From assembly GCF_007741475.1 (NCBI RefSeq), contig NZ_CP036261.1, forward strand, positions 5,519,798-5,583,797: DNA of 64,000 nt, given 5' to 3'. This DNA is from Rosistilla ulvae. Lineage in GTDB: Bacteria > Planctomycetota > Planctomycetia > Pirellulales > Pirellulaceae. The notes beneath the pieces are model-generated. The model saw only the letters and a list, made by a program, of their open reading frames with translations. It had not been told where the DNA came from and searched no databases. Shown here one piece after another: positions 1 to 9,137 of the stretch. Position numbers and translations under genes: made by a program. The first letter of the stretch is position 1; each line of letters opens with the position of its first letter.

Positions 1-508
1 CTGACCGCTGCGCCAGCCACCGCTGCGCCGCCTCGCCATCTTGCAGCACTCCCGTTTCCGTAGGCTTCCCTTCACTTTTGCCATAGCCTCGGTAATCGAA
101 CACGAAGATCGAAACCTGGTAGAGATCGCGGAGCTCGGAAATCCAGTCCCCCAGATCGGCCACCTGTTGAGCATTACCGTGGCAAAACAGCAGCTGAGCC
201 CTCGGCTGCGGATGCGGAAAATACCAACCATGTAATGCCGTTCCATCGGCCGACCTAAAGTTCACGTCTTCGAATTGCAGGTCGGGACGATTCCAATTAG
301 CCGCCGCAACGGAGGGAGCGGGGTAGACCAACGAGGTTTCCAGCCAGGTCAACATCAGCAGCATCGCCAGGTAGAGTCCCACGACGACCGCAAGTGACAT
401 CCGGACACAGCGACGTGCCAGATTCCAATACGGCCGCCGGGCGGGAGCGGTTTCGTGTTGCGATTCGGATTCAAGTTGCGACGGGTTTGCGATTTCTTCA
501 GTTGGCAT
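1..508 (-). CDS. Alpha/beta hydrolase, membrane-anchored, partial (3' end beyond window)
   Basis: The reverse strand reads an N-terminal cytoplasmic stretch of about 36 residues, one hydrophobic segment (LAVVVGLYLAMLLMLTWLE, about residues 38-56), then an alpha/beta-hydrolase start. That start has an HGN oxyanion motif (LLFCHGNAQQ) followed by DYRGYGKSEGKP, as in serine aminopeptidase S33/Bem46/YqkD-type hydrolases. The nucleophile-elbow Ser and the catalytic Asp and His lie beyond the left edge, so activity cannot be checked. The ATG at 508 is chosen because the frame is open to it and it overlaps the end of mtnA by 11 bp, which suggests translational coupling. A second in-frame ATG at 400 would remove the cytoplasmic tail and start at the membrane segment. 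The substrate is unknown. Confidence 0.75.
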   Translation of the reverse strand, partial: MPTEEIANPSQLESESQHETAPARRPYWNLARRCVRMSLAVVVGLYLAMLLMLTWLETSLVYPAPSVAAANWNRPDLQFEDVNFRSADGTALHGWYFPHPQPRAQLLFCHGNAQQVADLGDWISELRDLYQVSIFVFDYRGYGKSEGKPTETGVLQDGEAAQRWLAQRS

Positions 509-1565
509 CTTGCACCACTCGGCGAACGTTTGCTTCATCGACCGGATCGATCACGCCGCGATCGGTGATGATCGCGGTGATCAGTTCCGCCGGCGCGACA
601 TCAAACGCCGGATTGTAGACCTCGACGCCTTCGGGCACCGTTCGCTTGCCAAACGCTTCGGCGATCTCGTAAGCGGCACGTTGTTCGATCGGAATCAAAT
701 CGCCGCTAGCCAGCGAGAGATCAAATGTGCTGCACGGTGCGGCAACGTAAAACGGAATGTTGTGATGTTTGGCGAGCACCGACAATCCATACGTTCCGAT
801 CTTGTTGCACGCATCACCATTGGCAGCGATCCGGTCGGCACCGACGATCACCGCGTCGACACGGCCTTCCTTCATCACACAAGCTGCCATCGAATCGCAG
901 ATCACCGTCACCGGAACGCCATGCTGCTGCAGCTCCCACGCCGTCAAACGCGCTCCCTGCAACAGAGGCCGCGTTTCATCGGCGAAGACGTGTAGCGTCT
1001 GCCCCGAATCGTGAGCGGAATAGATCACCGCCAAGGCCGTGCCGTATTCAGCGGTCGCAAGCGCACCGGCGTTGCAATGCGTCAGCACATTTTTTGCCGC
1101 GGCGATCAACGGAGCACCGTGCCGGCCGATTGCGTGACAGGTCTCGCGATCCTGTTGATGGATCGCGCGGGCTTCGGCCAACAGAGCTTCCAAGAACGCA
1201 TCGGTCTTCCCGAAGCCGTCGCGGTCGATCACTTTCCGCATGCGGTCCAAGGCCCAGAACAAATTGACAGCTGTCGGCCGGCTGGTCGCCAAATAATCGG
1301 CCGCAGCGTGAGCCTGCTGCTTCGCCTGCTCAACGCTCTGCCGCGTCGTTTCCGCAGCCCCAATGCAAACGCCATACGCCGCCGCGACTCCGATCGCGGG
1401 TGCTCCACGGACCGACAACCGCTTGATCGCCGTCCAAACCTGCTCGACCGACCGACAATCGATTTCGACAAGCTCGGTCGGCAAACGCGTTTGGTCGATC
1501 AACCGCAGATAGCCGCTGGTCTCCTGCTGCCAGGAAAGTGGTTCGATCTTGGCGGGGGTGCTCAT
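498..1565 (-). CDS. mtnA: Methylthioribose-1-phosphate isomerase
   Basis: Isomerises 5-methylthioribose 1-phosphate to 5-methylthioribulose 1-phosphate in the methionine salvage pathway; cytoplasmic. The 355-residue product has the usual family length. It carries RGAPAIGVAAAYG near residue 53, the substrate-binding segment RPTAVNLFWALDRM near 96, the catalytic cysteine in THCNAGALAT (Cys164) and the catalytic aspartate in VGADRIAANGD (Asp244). The frame stays open upstream to about 1700, but that stretch reads as non-family, Arg/Ser-rich sequence; the ATG at 1565 gives the normal N-terminus (MSTPAKIEPLSW). The stop overlaps the downstream hydrolase gene by 11 bp. The related eIF2B-alpha-like ribose-1,5-bisphosphate isomerases are the main alternative, but the Cys/Asp motifs and length favour MtnA. 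Confidence 0.93.
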   Translation of the reverse strand: MSTPAKIEPLSWQQETSGYLRLIDQTRLPTELVEIDCRSVEQVWTAIKRLSVRGAPAIGVAAAYGVCIGAAETTRQSVEQAKQQAHAAADYLATSRPTAVNLFWALDRMRKVIDRDGFGKTDAFLEALLAEARAIHQQDRETCHAIGRHGAPLIAAAKNVLTHCNAGALATAEYGTALAVIYSAHDSGQTLHVFADETRPLLQGARLTAWELQQHGVPVTVICDSMAACVMKEGRVDAVIVGADRIAANGDACNKIGTYGLSVLAKHHNIPFYVAAPCSTFDLSLASGDLIPIEQRAAYEIAEAFGKRTVPEGVEVYNPAFDVAPAELITAIITDRGVIDPVDEANVRRVVQDAN

Positions 1566-1733
1566 CGTGCTGGTCTTCGAATTTCGAGTGACAAGAGGGG
1601 ACGACCTGCCGAAACGTTTTATGCTCCGACGATTCCGAAAGGCTTCGCAATTGGAAAGCCTTCCCTGATGCGGTCTTCGATCGTGGCATGATCGCCGCAT
1701 TGGGGCCGCGATTCAAGCCTGCCCCCCGTCGTT

Positions 1734-2810
1734 TTACTTCTGATAGATCGGCAGATAATGGTACTTCACCGACAGCGTCAGCATCGCCAGCGATGTCGAA
1801 TAGACGTGGCCGATCCGCTTCTCATCGCCCCCTTCGGCCAACCACGATCCGTCTCCCTGCTGTCGTGGCAACAAGACTTTGGCCACCTGCTGCTCCGCCT
1901 CTTTCGCATGCTCGCCGCCGCGTTGATACATCCCTTGGGCGTAATAATAGGTGCCGTAGTGGAAGAAGCGGTCGTTGTGCTTGGGCGGATGCTGCATCAA
2001 CCAATCGGAAGCTCCCGCGACCAGCGGCGAATCGTATTGACCGCAGACCTGCATCGCCAACAATCCGGCGGCGGTCATCGTGAAGCTGGCGTGGCGTTGC
2101 CCGGGAGTGTAGCTGAAGCCCGCCGGCTTCTCAGCGTCGGGCAGGCCATTGCGATCCAGCTTGGCCGTATACGATCGCTTCAGATAGTCGACAGCATCGT
2201 CGATCGCGCTACCCGGGACCTTCAAGCCGTCGTTCTTCGCCGATCGCAGGGCCATCAATTGCCAAACCGAAACCGAAAGATCGGCATCGTTGGAGGTCGG
2301 GGTGTAGCGCCAACCGCCTTGATTCTCTTGGCTCTTCTGATGCCTCTGCGACTTCAAAATCAGGTCGATCGCCGCCTGACAGCGGTCGTGAATCAATTGG
2401 TCTTGCGCCGGGTCGATCCCCATCCCCAGCATCTCGGTCAGCATCAGCGTCGTGATCCCGTGGCCGTACATCCGCGATCCATCGTGCCGCCCGTAATAAC
2501 CTTCATCGTCTTGGCGACCGTCGGCAAGAACATAAGCCAGCCCCTTGGCTGCCGCTTCGCCAGCGGGAGTTGGATCGCCCGGCAGATGCCCGACCGAAGC
2601 CAACGCCATGATCGCCAAAGATGTCATCGTGGTGTCGTGGCTGCGATCGACGATCGCTCCATCGGCTCGCTGCTTGCCGACTAGAAACAGAACCGCCTTG
2701 TCGACAGCGCGGTCGATTTCGTCTCGCTCAAAACGGGACTCTTCCGCCAGCGATGGAGTTGCGATTGCAAACAGCAACGCCAACAGGGCAAGTGACGAAC
2801 GACAACACAT
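1734..2810 (-). CDS. Secreted prenyltransferase/squalene-oxidase repeat protein
   Basis: The 358-residue product starts with a classic signal peptide ([22 protein letters not shown], cleavage before EES). It then carries repeated alpha/alpha-toroid motifs of the squalene-cyclase type: [64 protein letters not shown] and [12 protein letters not shown]. Such secreted toroid proteins are common in planctomycetes; most have no assigned enzymatic role and the acidic DXDD cyclase motif is not evident. The ATG at 2810 is preferred over an in-frame TTG at 2855 because it begins directly at the signal peptide. It lies about 95 bp downstream of the gspM-like gene on the same strand, so it may be the last gene of the secretion operon or a substrate of that system; that is inference. 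Confidence 0.8.
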   Translation of the reverse strand: MCCRSSLALLALLFAIATPSLAEESRFERDEIDRAVDKAVLFLVGKQRADGAIVDRSHDTTMTSLAIMALASVGHLPGDPTPAGEAAAKGLAYVLADGRQDDEGYYGRHDGSRMYGHGITTLMLTEMLGMGIDPAQDQLIHDRCQAAIDLILKSQRHQKSQENQGGWRYTPTSNDADLSVSVWQLMALRSAKNDGLKVPGSAIDDAVDYLKRSYTAKLDRNGLPDAEKPAGFSYTPGQRHASFTMTAAGLLAMQVCGQYDSPLVAGASDWLMQHPPKHNDRFFHYGTYYYAQGMYQRGGEHAKEAEQQVAKVLLPRQQGDGSWLAEGGDEKRIGHVYSTSLAMLTLSVKYHYLPIYQK

Positions 2811-2904
2811 GCAACGGAACCGAGTTGTGAGGGAGTGGACGGGAGACTGGACCAATCATCCGCAACCGATTCGCGTTTTGACTTCGTTTCCGTCGGACGA
2901 TCCG

Positions 2905-4083
2905 CTAATTCAAATCGTCCGCCTTGGCGTCGGCCAGGCTGCGGTCGTGTCGCAGAATGAAGCGTTGATCATCGCTTTCGAAAACCGCAAAGCGATCGGT
3001 CACTTCCACGATTGTACCCTCGATCGAACCGACTTTGAACGTATCGCCGACTTTCAGTTTCAGCAGCTTGTTCTGCGTCCGAACACGAATCCACGCACTC
3101 CATTGACCGCGGCTTTGCACCAGCCCGGTCAGAACCGCTTGCTGCGATTCGTCGAACGGCGGCGGGCCTTCGGCGACGACAGGCTCCGGCGGCGGATCGC
3201 CGACCTTAAATACCAGCATCGTTTCGATCTCGCGACTTGGCAAACCGTTGTCCCAAGCCCGCACCTTGATGTCGAATTCGCCCTTCTCCTTCGGGCGGCC
3301 GATCAATTCGCCACGACTGAACTGCATTCCCGCTGGAAGATCGCCGACGACTTCGTATTCGACGCGGTGATCCTTGTCCGGATCATCGAACTTCAACCGC
3401 TTCGAGAAATCGGTATCGATCGATGCCGTCAACGTCTTCTCGCCACTGTAACGCGGTGGCTGGTTGGCAGGACTGAACATGTTGCGGTTGACGATCGCTT
3501 CGACCAACAGCGGCGCGACCCCGTCGACTCGCGGATCGGTCGTGCTAGGGGCGGGCTGATCTCGCGCCGCATCGGCAAGCGCGATCGCTTCAACATCGAT
3601 GTTCATCAGCAACTTGCCCTCTTCGCTAGAGGGCCGCAGGACCAACTTCTTGGCGCGTTGCAGATAGTTCTTCTCGTGGAAAGCGGTCAGGAATTCGCTG
3701 ACCTTTTGAATGTTCCCCACGCCGCCGATTCGGAACGTGTAGACGCGATACAGTTTGTTCGAGCCCTGTTCGCCCACGTAATCGACAGCACGATTCTGCA
3801 GTCCCGATTGGCTGACCAATTTCTCCAGCCATTCCTTGTATTCGGCCTGAGCCCGTTGAGGATCGCTGGGGAGCGAACGCCGGCGGTATTCGGCGATCTG
3901 AGTTTCCGCCTGCAGACCGGCAAACTCCTGCTCCTGCTGATCGATCAGCTTGTCTTCCAAATTCCGCAGCTTGTTCGCCCGCGTCTGCAGCCCCGATCGA
4001 TACCCGCTGAGACTGAACTGCAGCCCCACGGCGACGACCAAACCGCCGACCAAATAAACAAGTAATTTTTCGCGTTGGTTCAT
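2905..4083 (-). CDS. GspM-like inner-membrane protein with cadherin-like and GspC/PilP-like domains
   Basis: The 392-residue bitopic protein has a short cytoplasmic tail (MNQREK), one membrane helix at about residues 7-26, and a heptad-like helix at about 28-100 (RANKLRNLEDKLIDQQEQ), the layout of GspM/PilO. About residues 195-285 resemble a cadherin/dystroglycan-type immunoglobulin fold (KDHRVEYEVVGDLPAGMQF, then FDIKVRAWDNGLPSREIET). The last 75 residues (GLVQSRGQWSAWIRV, LLKLKVGDTF, GTIVEVTDRFAVFE) look like the homology region of GspC/PilP, the part that contacts the secretin. The start codon overlaps the gspL stop (ATGA), so it is the seventh gene of the operon. Operon membership is seen directly; the GspC/PilP-like assignment is a pattern-based inference. 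Confidence 0.72.
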   Translation of the reverse strand: MNQREKLLVYLVGGLVVAVGLQFSLSGYRSGLQTRANKLRNLEDKLIDQQEQEFAGLQAETQIAEYRRRSLPSDPQRAQAEYKEWLEKLVSQSGLQNRAVDYVGEQGSNKLYRVYTFRIGGVGNIQKVSEFLTAFHEKNYLQRAKKLVLRPSSEEGKLLMNIDVEAIALADAARDQPAPSTTDPRVDGVAPLLVEAIVNRNMFSPANQPPRYSGEKTLTASIDTDFSKRLKFDDPDKDHRVEYEVVGDLPAGMQFSRGELIGRPKEKGEFDIKVRAWDNGLPSREIETMLVFKVGDPPPEPVVAEGPPPFDESQQAVLTGLVQSRGQWSAWIRVRTQNKLLKLKVGDTFKVGSIEGTIVEVTDRFAVFESDDQRFILRHDRSLADAKADDLN

Positions 4084-5813
4084 GCGGACACCTCGTCGCT
4101 CTTGCTTTCGTCGCTCTCTGATGCGTCGCTATCGCTTGCGTCGGCTTTGGTTTCTTCCGTCTCCGATTCGTCGGCATTCGATTCGCCCGCGGCGGGATCT
4201 GCTTGCTCGGAATCGTTTGCCGGCGTCGCGGCTTCGGTCGTGGTCGACTCTTCTTCGCCGGAACCCTCCGGCGTTGTATCCGCTTCGGCTGCCGAAGGCT
4301 CTTCGGTTTTCGCAGGCGATGCTTTCACATCCGCCGCCGCGGCCTTCGGTTCACTCGTATCCGTCGCGACCGGCGCGGCGAGTCGTTGCTCACGAACGCT
4401 TGCCGCGGGGATGCGGATCGTATCGTTGAACTGAAACTTAAAAGTCTCGTTCCGCGGATCGCTCTTCACTCCGTCGCCAGTCACCGCGTGGTCGGCGTCT
4501 CGCAATTGGCTCTCCATCGCGATCACCGCTGCCGGTTCGCGAGCGACGCCCTTGATCGCCATCGTCGCACCGCCGCGAGGATCGGCAGCAACCGTCAACT
4601 GCTCGATTCGCATCTGTTCAGCCGGCCCAAGGTTTTCACTCAAATAAGCCAGCTCGCCCAGCATAAAGACATCGCCGTCGAGGAACTGGTCGATGCGAGC
4701 CAGGTTCGCTTTGCTGATTTGCGCCGCGGCAACAGCATCGTTCAAATCGTTGCTGGCAACCAATGTCTGTTGGTACTTGGCATCCAAGCGGCTCAACTGA
4801 CTCCACGCCAACCAACCGATCAACAAAACCAACGCAGCGGCCAGACCGCCATACAACGCGTAGCGATCGCGATTCGATTTCGGTTCGGGAGGGCGACGTG
4901 GATTCAGGAAGTCGATCAGCCCTTGGCCTTTCAGCACATCCCCTTCCAACAATCCCAACAGCGGTGCAAACCGGCCGACATGTTGCGGCATCCCGTTGGG
5001 AAGCTCCGCCGGCGTTTCGACCAGACTGAACGGATCGACCGATTTCGCTTCGATCCCCAGCTGTTCAGTCAACTGCTGACGCAATTCCGTATGAAACGCG
5101 GGGTTGCCCCAAACGATGATCTGTCGCTGGCTGGAATTGCTGCCGTCGCGGCGAACCGCCATCAAACTGCGACGTGTTTCGTTGACGATCGTCCGCAGCC
5201 GAGCTTGCTCGTCCGTCGGAACGCGAACCGAACGCAAGAAGGCGGGCGTCTTGCCGCGCATCACGATCAGGTCGACCTCGTCGGCCAACGTATCGATCAG
5301 AATCGTCTCGCCCGAATCGGGCTGCTTCAGCAATTGGAACAGCGCCGCCGCTGCGGTCGGACGCAGCACGATCCGCTGCAACTGCAATTCCGATGGCGCA
5401 CAGACCCGGCGAATCTCGTCGATATGTTCGGGAGCCAAAGCGGCAGCGGCCACTTCGACTGCGGTTTCGCTGCGAGCGATCGGCAGGTAATCGATCGCCG
5501 CCCGTTCGCCCGCGGCGGCGAACTGCCGGACCGCTTGGAACCGCACCACATCGGGAAGCTCTTCGTCGGGAATCGCCGGCAGACTCAACTGACGCAGCTC
5601 CGCCCGGCCTCGTCCGATCGCAACCAGCGTCGGCAATTTCTGCAGCCCACGCTCGGCCAATGCGTCGGCCAACTGCTTGCCAATCGCATCGGACTTCGCT
5701 CCGCTGATATCGACGGTGAAGACATCGGTCACGACAAACCGGTTGCCACGCGGCCGCGCCGCGACCACGCGGATCTCGTTGTCGTCCCATTCGATTGCTA
5801 ACTGCTTTGCCAT
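4080..5813 (-). CDS. gspL: Type II secretion/type IV pilus assembly protein GspL/PilM-like
   Basis: The 577-residue product has an N-terminal actin-like ATPase fold of the PilM/GspL kind (MAKQLAIEWDDNEIRVVAA; ETILIDTLADEVDLIVMRG near residues 165-185) and a single membrane helix at about 318-338 (YALYGGLAAALVLLIGWLAW). A PilN-like periplasmic part follows (DQFLDGDVFMLGELAYLSENL). The last 90 residues or so are low-complexity and very acidic (runs of E, D, S, T, A). In the family this protein links the cytoplasmic ATPase to the periplasmic platform proteins. It starts 40 bp after gspK and overlaps the gspM-like gene by 4 bp. PilM is an equally good name; the GspG-K neighbours favour GspL. Confidence 0.85.
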   Translation of the reverse strand: MAKQLAIEWDDNEIRVVAARPRGNRFVVTDVFTVDISGAKSDAIGKQLADALAERGLQKLPTLVAIGRGRAELRQLSLPAIPDEELPDVVRFQAVRQFAAAGERAAIDYLPIARSETAVEVAAAALAPEHIDEIRRVCAPSELQLQRIVLRPTAAAALFQLLKQPDSGETILIDTLADEVDLIVMRGKTPAFLRSVRVPTDEQARLRTIVNETRRSLMAVRRDGSNSSQRQIIVWGNPAFHTELRQQLTEQLGIEAKSVDPFSLVETPAELPNGMPQHVGRFAPLLGLLEGDVLKGQGLIDFLNPRRPPEPKSNRDRYALYGGLAAALVLLIGWLAWSQLSRLDAKYQQTLVASNDLNDAVAAAQISKANLARIDQFLDGDVFMLGELAYLSENLGPAEQMRIEQLTVAADPRGGATMAIKGVAREPAAVIAMESQLRDADHAVTGDGVKSDPRNETFKFQFNDTIRIPAASVREQRLAAPVATDTSEPKAAAADVKASPAKTEEPSAAEADTTPEGSGEEESTTTEAATPANDSEQADPAAGESNADESETEETKADASDSDASESDESKSDEVSA

Positions 5814-5853
5814 ATTTCTTTGCCGTATGCTTCCGCGGAATTCTCTCGCTGCA

Positions 5854-7581
5854 CTACTCTGCGATGCTTAATGTTTGCATCCCGTCCTCGCCTCGCACGC
5901 CCAACGTGCCGACGTCAAAGCCGCGTCCCAAGTGACTCAGGCTTCGCCAATAAACGATGTCGGGATTGATCGTCGTCGCGTCGATCACGACTTCCACCCG
6001 AGCCGATTGATTGGCTCCTTCGAAATAGCCGACAACTTGAGCCCGAAAGACATCGCCCCCGGCGGTGACCAACGGCAGCAGTTGGCGCATCTGTTCCAAC
6101 GTCAGGATCCCTTCGACCAACGGCCAGGTCTCAAAGCGTCGGTTTTCGCTCTCGGACTGTTCGCCGCGGGCTTCGACCAACGCCAGCGCCGTCTCTTCCT
6201 CCAAGATGGGCAGACCGTAGATCAGTTCCGCCGGACACTCATTCAGATTAATCCGTCCCGGCATCGAATCGTAGTCTTTCGATGTCAACAAGCCCATTAA
6301 ATAAGGCATGTAAGTCGCCATCGACAACGGTTCGTTAGCAAACGGCGACTGGTAGACCGCTTGGTCGTTCCCCTCGCCGACGACCACGGTCGCTCCGACC
6401 AAGTCCAACAGCTGCGAGACCTCGACTTTCCCTTCGGAAAGATCCAGAGTGCTCAAGACCGACGAAGACCACGCTTGCCCACTGCTCGCTTGCGACACCG
6501 CCTCGGCGGCATCCGAATCGCCACCTGTCGACGCCGTAGCACCCGATTGCCCGGCGACGCGGTAGGCGACGATAAAACTGGCCCAATCCTCATTGCCCAA
6601 CACGTCGGTCAGATCGGCTTGCAATTGTTCCAGATCTTCGGCGTTGACATCCACCCGGTCCGCTCCGTCGGCGGTCTTGTTCCCTTCGCGGCTGTAGACC
6701 GTCAGAAACGCGGACCAGCCGAGCGAGGCCGTCGATTGATCGCCCGTCGTAATGTAGGTCTGTTCGATCGGATCGATGATGCCGTTGCGATTTGTGTCGG
6801 CGCCAAACAACAGTTCCGGCGTCACGCCGCGCACCAACAACAACTCCTCCACGCTATCTAACGGCCCGTTCTTGGGACCGTACGGCGTCGGCAGGGCGTT
6901 GTAATAATCGTATTCGGCGCCGAAGTCGCGCTGCTCGTCGTCTTCATCCAACCAATCCAAGATCGAATCGGCAACGTCTTCGGTCATGTTGGGCAGCGAC
7001 ATCAGCAGTTCGCGAGCGATGTTGTCGCTGACCACCGCCTGATCGGTATCCGCCAACCCCAGATCGGCCGCCGCCTGCAACGCTTCGTCGCCGACGGTGT
7101 AGTTCTCTTCGATCACCGTTAACACGTTCAGATTCAGCCGCGCCGATTCGTTCTGCAATCCGTAACGGATTCCCGAAAACTCTCCCATCGCGTCGATCGA
7201 CGGCGCGATCACCGTGACGTTGCCGCGACGCTGCGGATCGAGATCGGGTACGACGTTGATCGCCTGGAACATCGCCGGATTGTTGTCGACGCCTCCCATC
7301 TCCTCGCGGCCGGTCGGCGATTGAGCGAGCATCAACCGCGCCAACTCCGTCCCCGATTCGACGAGCATGTCGGCTTGCGTTTTGCGCCCGCTCAAGATCG
7401 TCGATTCGTCGTACGCCAACATCAGGTCGGTAAACGAATAAGCAGCCATCGTGCTCACCGCGATCACAACAAGTGCGATCAGCAGAAAGATTCCGCGACG
7501 GGCGCGACGCGGGACGCACTGCTTTGTCGTCGTTGTTTCATCGCGGTCGACCGGGCATCGCACGTTATTAGCTTGTGCCAT
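5854..7581 (-). CDS. gspK: Type II secretion minor pseudopilin GspK
   Basis: The 575-residue product has the degenerate prepilin N-terminus of GspK (RRARRGIFLLIALVVIAVSTMAAYSF) followed by a large alpha-helical insertion. The diagnostic SILDWLDEDDE segment near residue 203, the YYNALPTPYGPKNGPLDSVEELLLVRGVTPELLFG helix-hairpin-helix stretch (quoted in parts: YYNALPTPYGPKNG, then LDSVEELLLVRGV) and the late INLNECPAELIYGLP repeat are present. GspK caps the pseudopilus tip with GspI and GspJ. Unusually, GADTNRNGIIDPIEQ near residue 255 matches the DxNxNGxIDxxE calcium loop of EF-hand/dockerin type. It lies 3 bp after gspJ. Cleavage would be at G/I (ARRG-IFLL), so the residue after the cut is Ile rather than Phe, as often in GspK. 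Confidence 0.9.
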   Translation of the reverse strand: MAQANNVRCPVDRDETTTTKQCVPRRARRGIFLLIALVVIAVSTMAAYSFTDLMLAYDESTILSGRKTQADMLVESGTELARLMLAQSPTGREEMGGVDNNPAMFQAINVVPDLDPQRRGNVTVIAPSIDAMGEFSGIRYGLQNESARLNLNVLTVIEENYTVGDEALQAAADLGLADTDQAVVSDNIARELLMSLPNMTEDVADSILDWLDEDDEQRDFGAEYDYYNALPTPYGPKNGPLDSVEELLLVRGVTPELLFGADTNRNGIIDPIEQTYITTGDQSTASLGWSAFLTVYSREGNKTADGADRVDVNAEDLEQLQADLTDVLGNEDWASFIVAYRVAGQSGATASTGGDSDAAEAVSQASSGQAWSSSVLSTLDLSEGKVEVSQLLDLVGATVVVGEGNDQAVYQSPFANEPLSMATYMPYLMGLLTSKDYDSMPGRINLNECPAELIYGLPILEEETALALVEARGEQSESENRRFETWPLVEGILTLEQMRQLLPLVTAGGDVFRAQVVGYFEGANQSARVEVVIDATTINPDIVYWRSLSHLGRGFDVGTLGVRGEDGMQTLSIAE

Positions 7582-7584
7582 CGT

Positions 7585-8613
7585 TTAGAGCCCCGCTGCG
7601 GAAAGGTCGGTCGCGGTCGCTTCCTCTTCGGACACCAGCTGTGCCATCGGCAATCGGACCATCAAATCATAGACGTCCCCGGTCGTCGCATCGCCGGCGG
7701 TCGCGAGTCCTGCATTCATCGGATCCTCGGCCGAACCGGGCGGCTTGCCGAGAGTCAGCCGAATCTGAACGGCGATCGGCAGTCCTTGCGATTCGTCGGA
7801 GTTCCATTCGTAGATCCACTGCGTGCCATCAAAATAGGCGAACTCGATCTGCAGCACCTCGGGCGCCAACACGTCGCCGGTCTGATTCAACCGCATCACA
7901 TCGCCCGATTCGGACGCGTAAGTTGTCAGTTCGCGGGAGAGCGCTCGTCGCACCAGACCGCTGCTCGATTCTAGGTTCGTCGCTCCGCCGCTGCTCAATT
8001 GTCCGATGCTGTCGCCAACGCCCGACAGATTCGCTTGCTGGACAAAATAGGCGACCGTCTTCACGTCGCTGGGCATGTCCTGAATTCCGACGTCGGTCGG
8101 ATTGGTCAGCATCGGCAGATACTCTTCCATCCGCGGCAGCCGACTGACGTCGAACTGGATCTGATACTGATTGCCGATCAGACCGGGGCGAACCGTCGAA
8201 GCCAACGAATCGGAGATCGCTGTCGCTTCCATTTCTTCCCCCTCCTCCACGGTCACCGCATCGGATTCGGAACTCGACGACGAACCACTCGAACCGCCCG
8301 CGGCAGCTCCCGTCGCCGACGACGCCAGGACTTCGGCGAGCGCCCCGGCATCAAACTCTTGCGGATAGATACAGGCCTGCAGATCTTCGGCGATCATTCG
8401 CAGGATCGCTCGAGCCAGTTGAGTTCGGCGGGCTTCGGAATCGCGGACGTTCAACTGCGCCGCATAAAACTGCATCGCAAACCCGATCATCCCCATCAAC
8501 ACGACGCTCAAGCCCAACGCGACGACAACTTCAAACAGCGTGAAGCCGCGGCGAGTCGCTTGGCGGCGGCAAGCCGTTGTCGTCGATCGGTGGTGGAAGT
8601 TTCCGCGGATCAT
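7585..8613 (-). CDS. gspJ: Type II secretion minor pseudopilin GspJ
   Basis: The 342-residue product begins MIRGNFHHRSTTT and has the prepilin signature RRGFTLFEVVVALGLSVVLMG at about residues 25-45 (cleavage G/F, Glu at +5). A long, partly low-complexity Ser/Gly stretch follows (GAAAGGSSGSSSSSESDA), then a globular part ending in LEIEFAYFDGTQWIYEWNSDE-type sequence (quoted in parts: LQIEFAYFDG, WIYEWNSDE), which is typical of GspJ. The frame is open far upstream, but that part is the shadow of gspI; the ATG at 8613 overlaps the gspI stop as ATGA and gives a correct prepilin leader. It would form the tip complex with GspI and GspK. Confidence 0.88.
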   Translation of the reverse strand: MIRGNFHHRSTTTACRRQATRRGFTLFEVVVALGLSVVLMGMIGFAMQFYAAQLNVRDSEARRTQLARAILRMIAEDLQACIYPQEFDAGALAEVLASSATGAAAGGSSGSSSSSESDAVTVEEGEEMEATAISDSLASTVRPGLIGNQYQIQFDVSRLPRMEEYLPMLTNPTDVGIQDMPSDVKTVAYFVQQANLSGVGDSIGQLSSGGATNLESSSGLVRRALSRELTTYASESGDVMRLNQTGDVLAPEVLQIEFAYFDGTQWIYEWNSDESQGLPIAVQIRLTLGKPPGSAEDPMNAGLATAGDATTGDVYDLMVRLPMAQLVSEEEATATDLSAAGL

Positions 8614-9137
8614 GCTCCAGTTCCATCGCTTGTCGCCATCGCATCTGCTTCCGCCGCCAACGCCGCCGCTTCGTCCTCTAGCCCTTGCAGATCCATCGCC
8701 GGATCGATGATCCAACGCGTTAACGTGAACTCGACCGGCAACACCGATGCATCCTGCGACACCGACTGGACGTTGACTTGAACGGCAACCATCCCCGACA
8801 TCGGCGCCGGTTCGGTCAGCACCGAATACTCCCACTGCCGCAGCGTGTCGCTGGATTGCAACGACACGTTGGAGATCGGTTGCGGTCCGGCGGTGTTCAA
8901 CATGACTTCGGCCATCTTCGATTCGCACATGATCTGAGCGCGAGCCAGGTCGCGAGCTTCGATCGCCGCTTTTGCTCCGTTGGAAACGATGTTCCCCAAC
9001 ATCGCCATCGCGACGCCAAAAATCGCCAACGCCAGGATGATCTCAAACAACGAGAACCCCGCCCGGCGCAACGGTTTCCGGGGCGTCGCGGATCGATCGA
9101 TTTGAGTTTTGCGTGATCGGGCGGCTTTAGCTTTCAT
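8610..9137 (-). CDS. gspI: Type II secretion minor pseudopilin GspI
   Basis: The 175-residue product has a 26-residue basic leader and the prepilin signature RRAGFSLFEIILALAIFGVA (cleavage G/F, Glu at +5). The conserved early helix contains ARAQIMCESKMAEVML, which resembles the AxxxAxxxAxxxL(A)E pattern of GspI/PilV-like pseudopilins. The C-terminal portion reads as a short beta-rich domain (EFTLTRWIIDPAMD). Its start overlaps gspH by 11 bp and its stop overlaps gspJ by 4 bp. Order and overlaps, more than sequence alone, identify it as GspI. Confidence 0.86.
   Translation of the reverse strand: MKAKAARSRKTQIDRSATPRKPLRRAGFSLFEIILALAIFGVAMAMLGNIVSNGAKAAIEARDLARAQIMCESKMAEVMLNTAGPQPISNVSLQSSDTLRQWEYSVLTEPAPMSGMVAVQVNVQSVSQDASVLPVEFTLTRWIIDPAMDLQGLEDEAAALAAEADAMATSDGTGA

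Noticed and set aside
1566-1700. N-terminal extension of mtnA
   Set aside because: In frame but Arg/Ser-rich and outside the usual family N-terminus; ATG at 1565 gives normal length.
4203-5801. Long plus-strand frame opposite gspL (about 530 codons)
   Set aside because: Antisense shadow of a well-supported gene; composition is Arg/Gln/His-rich and lacks domains.
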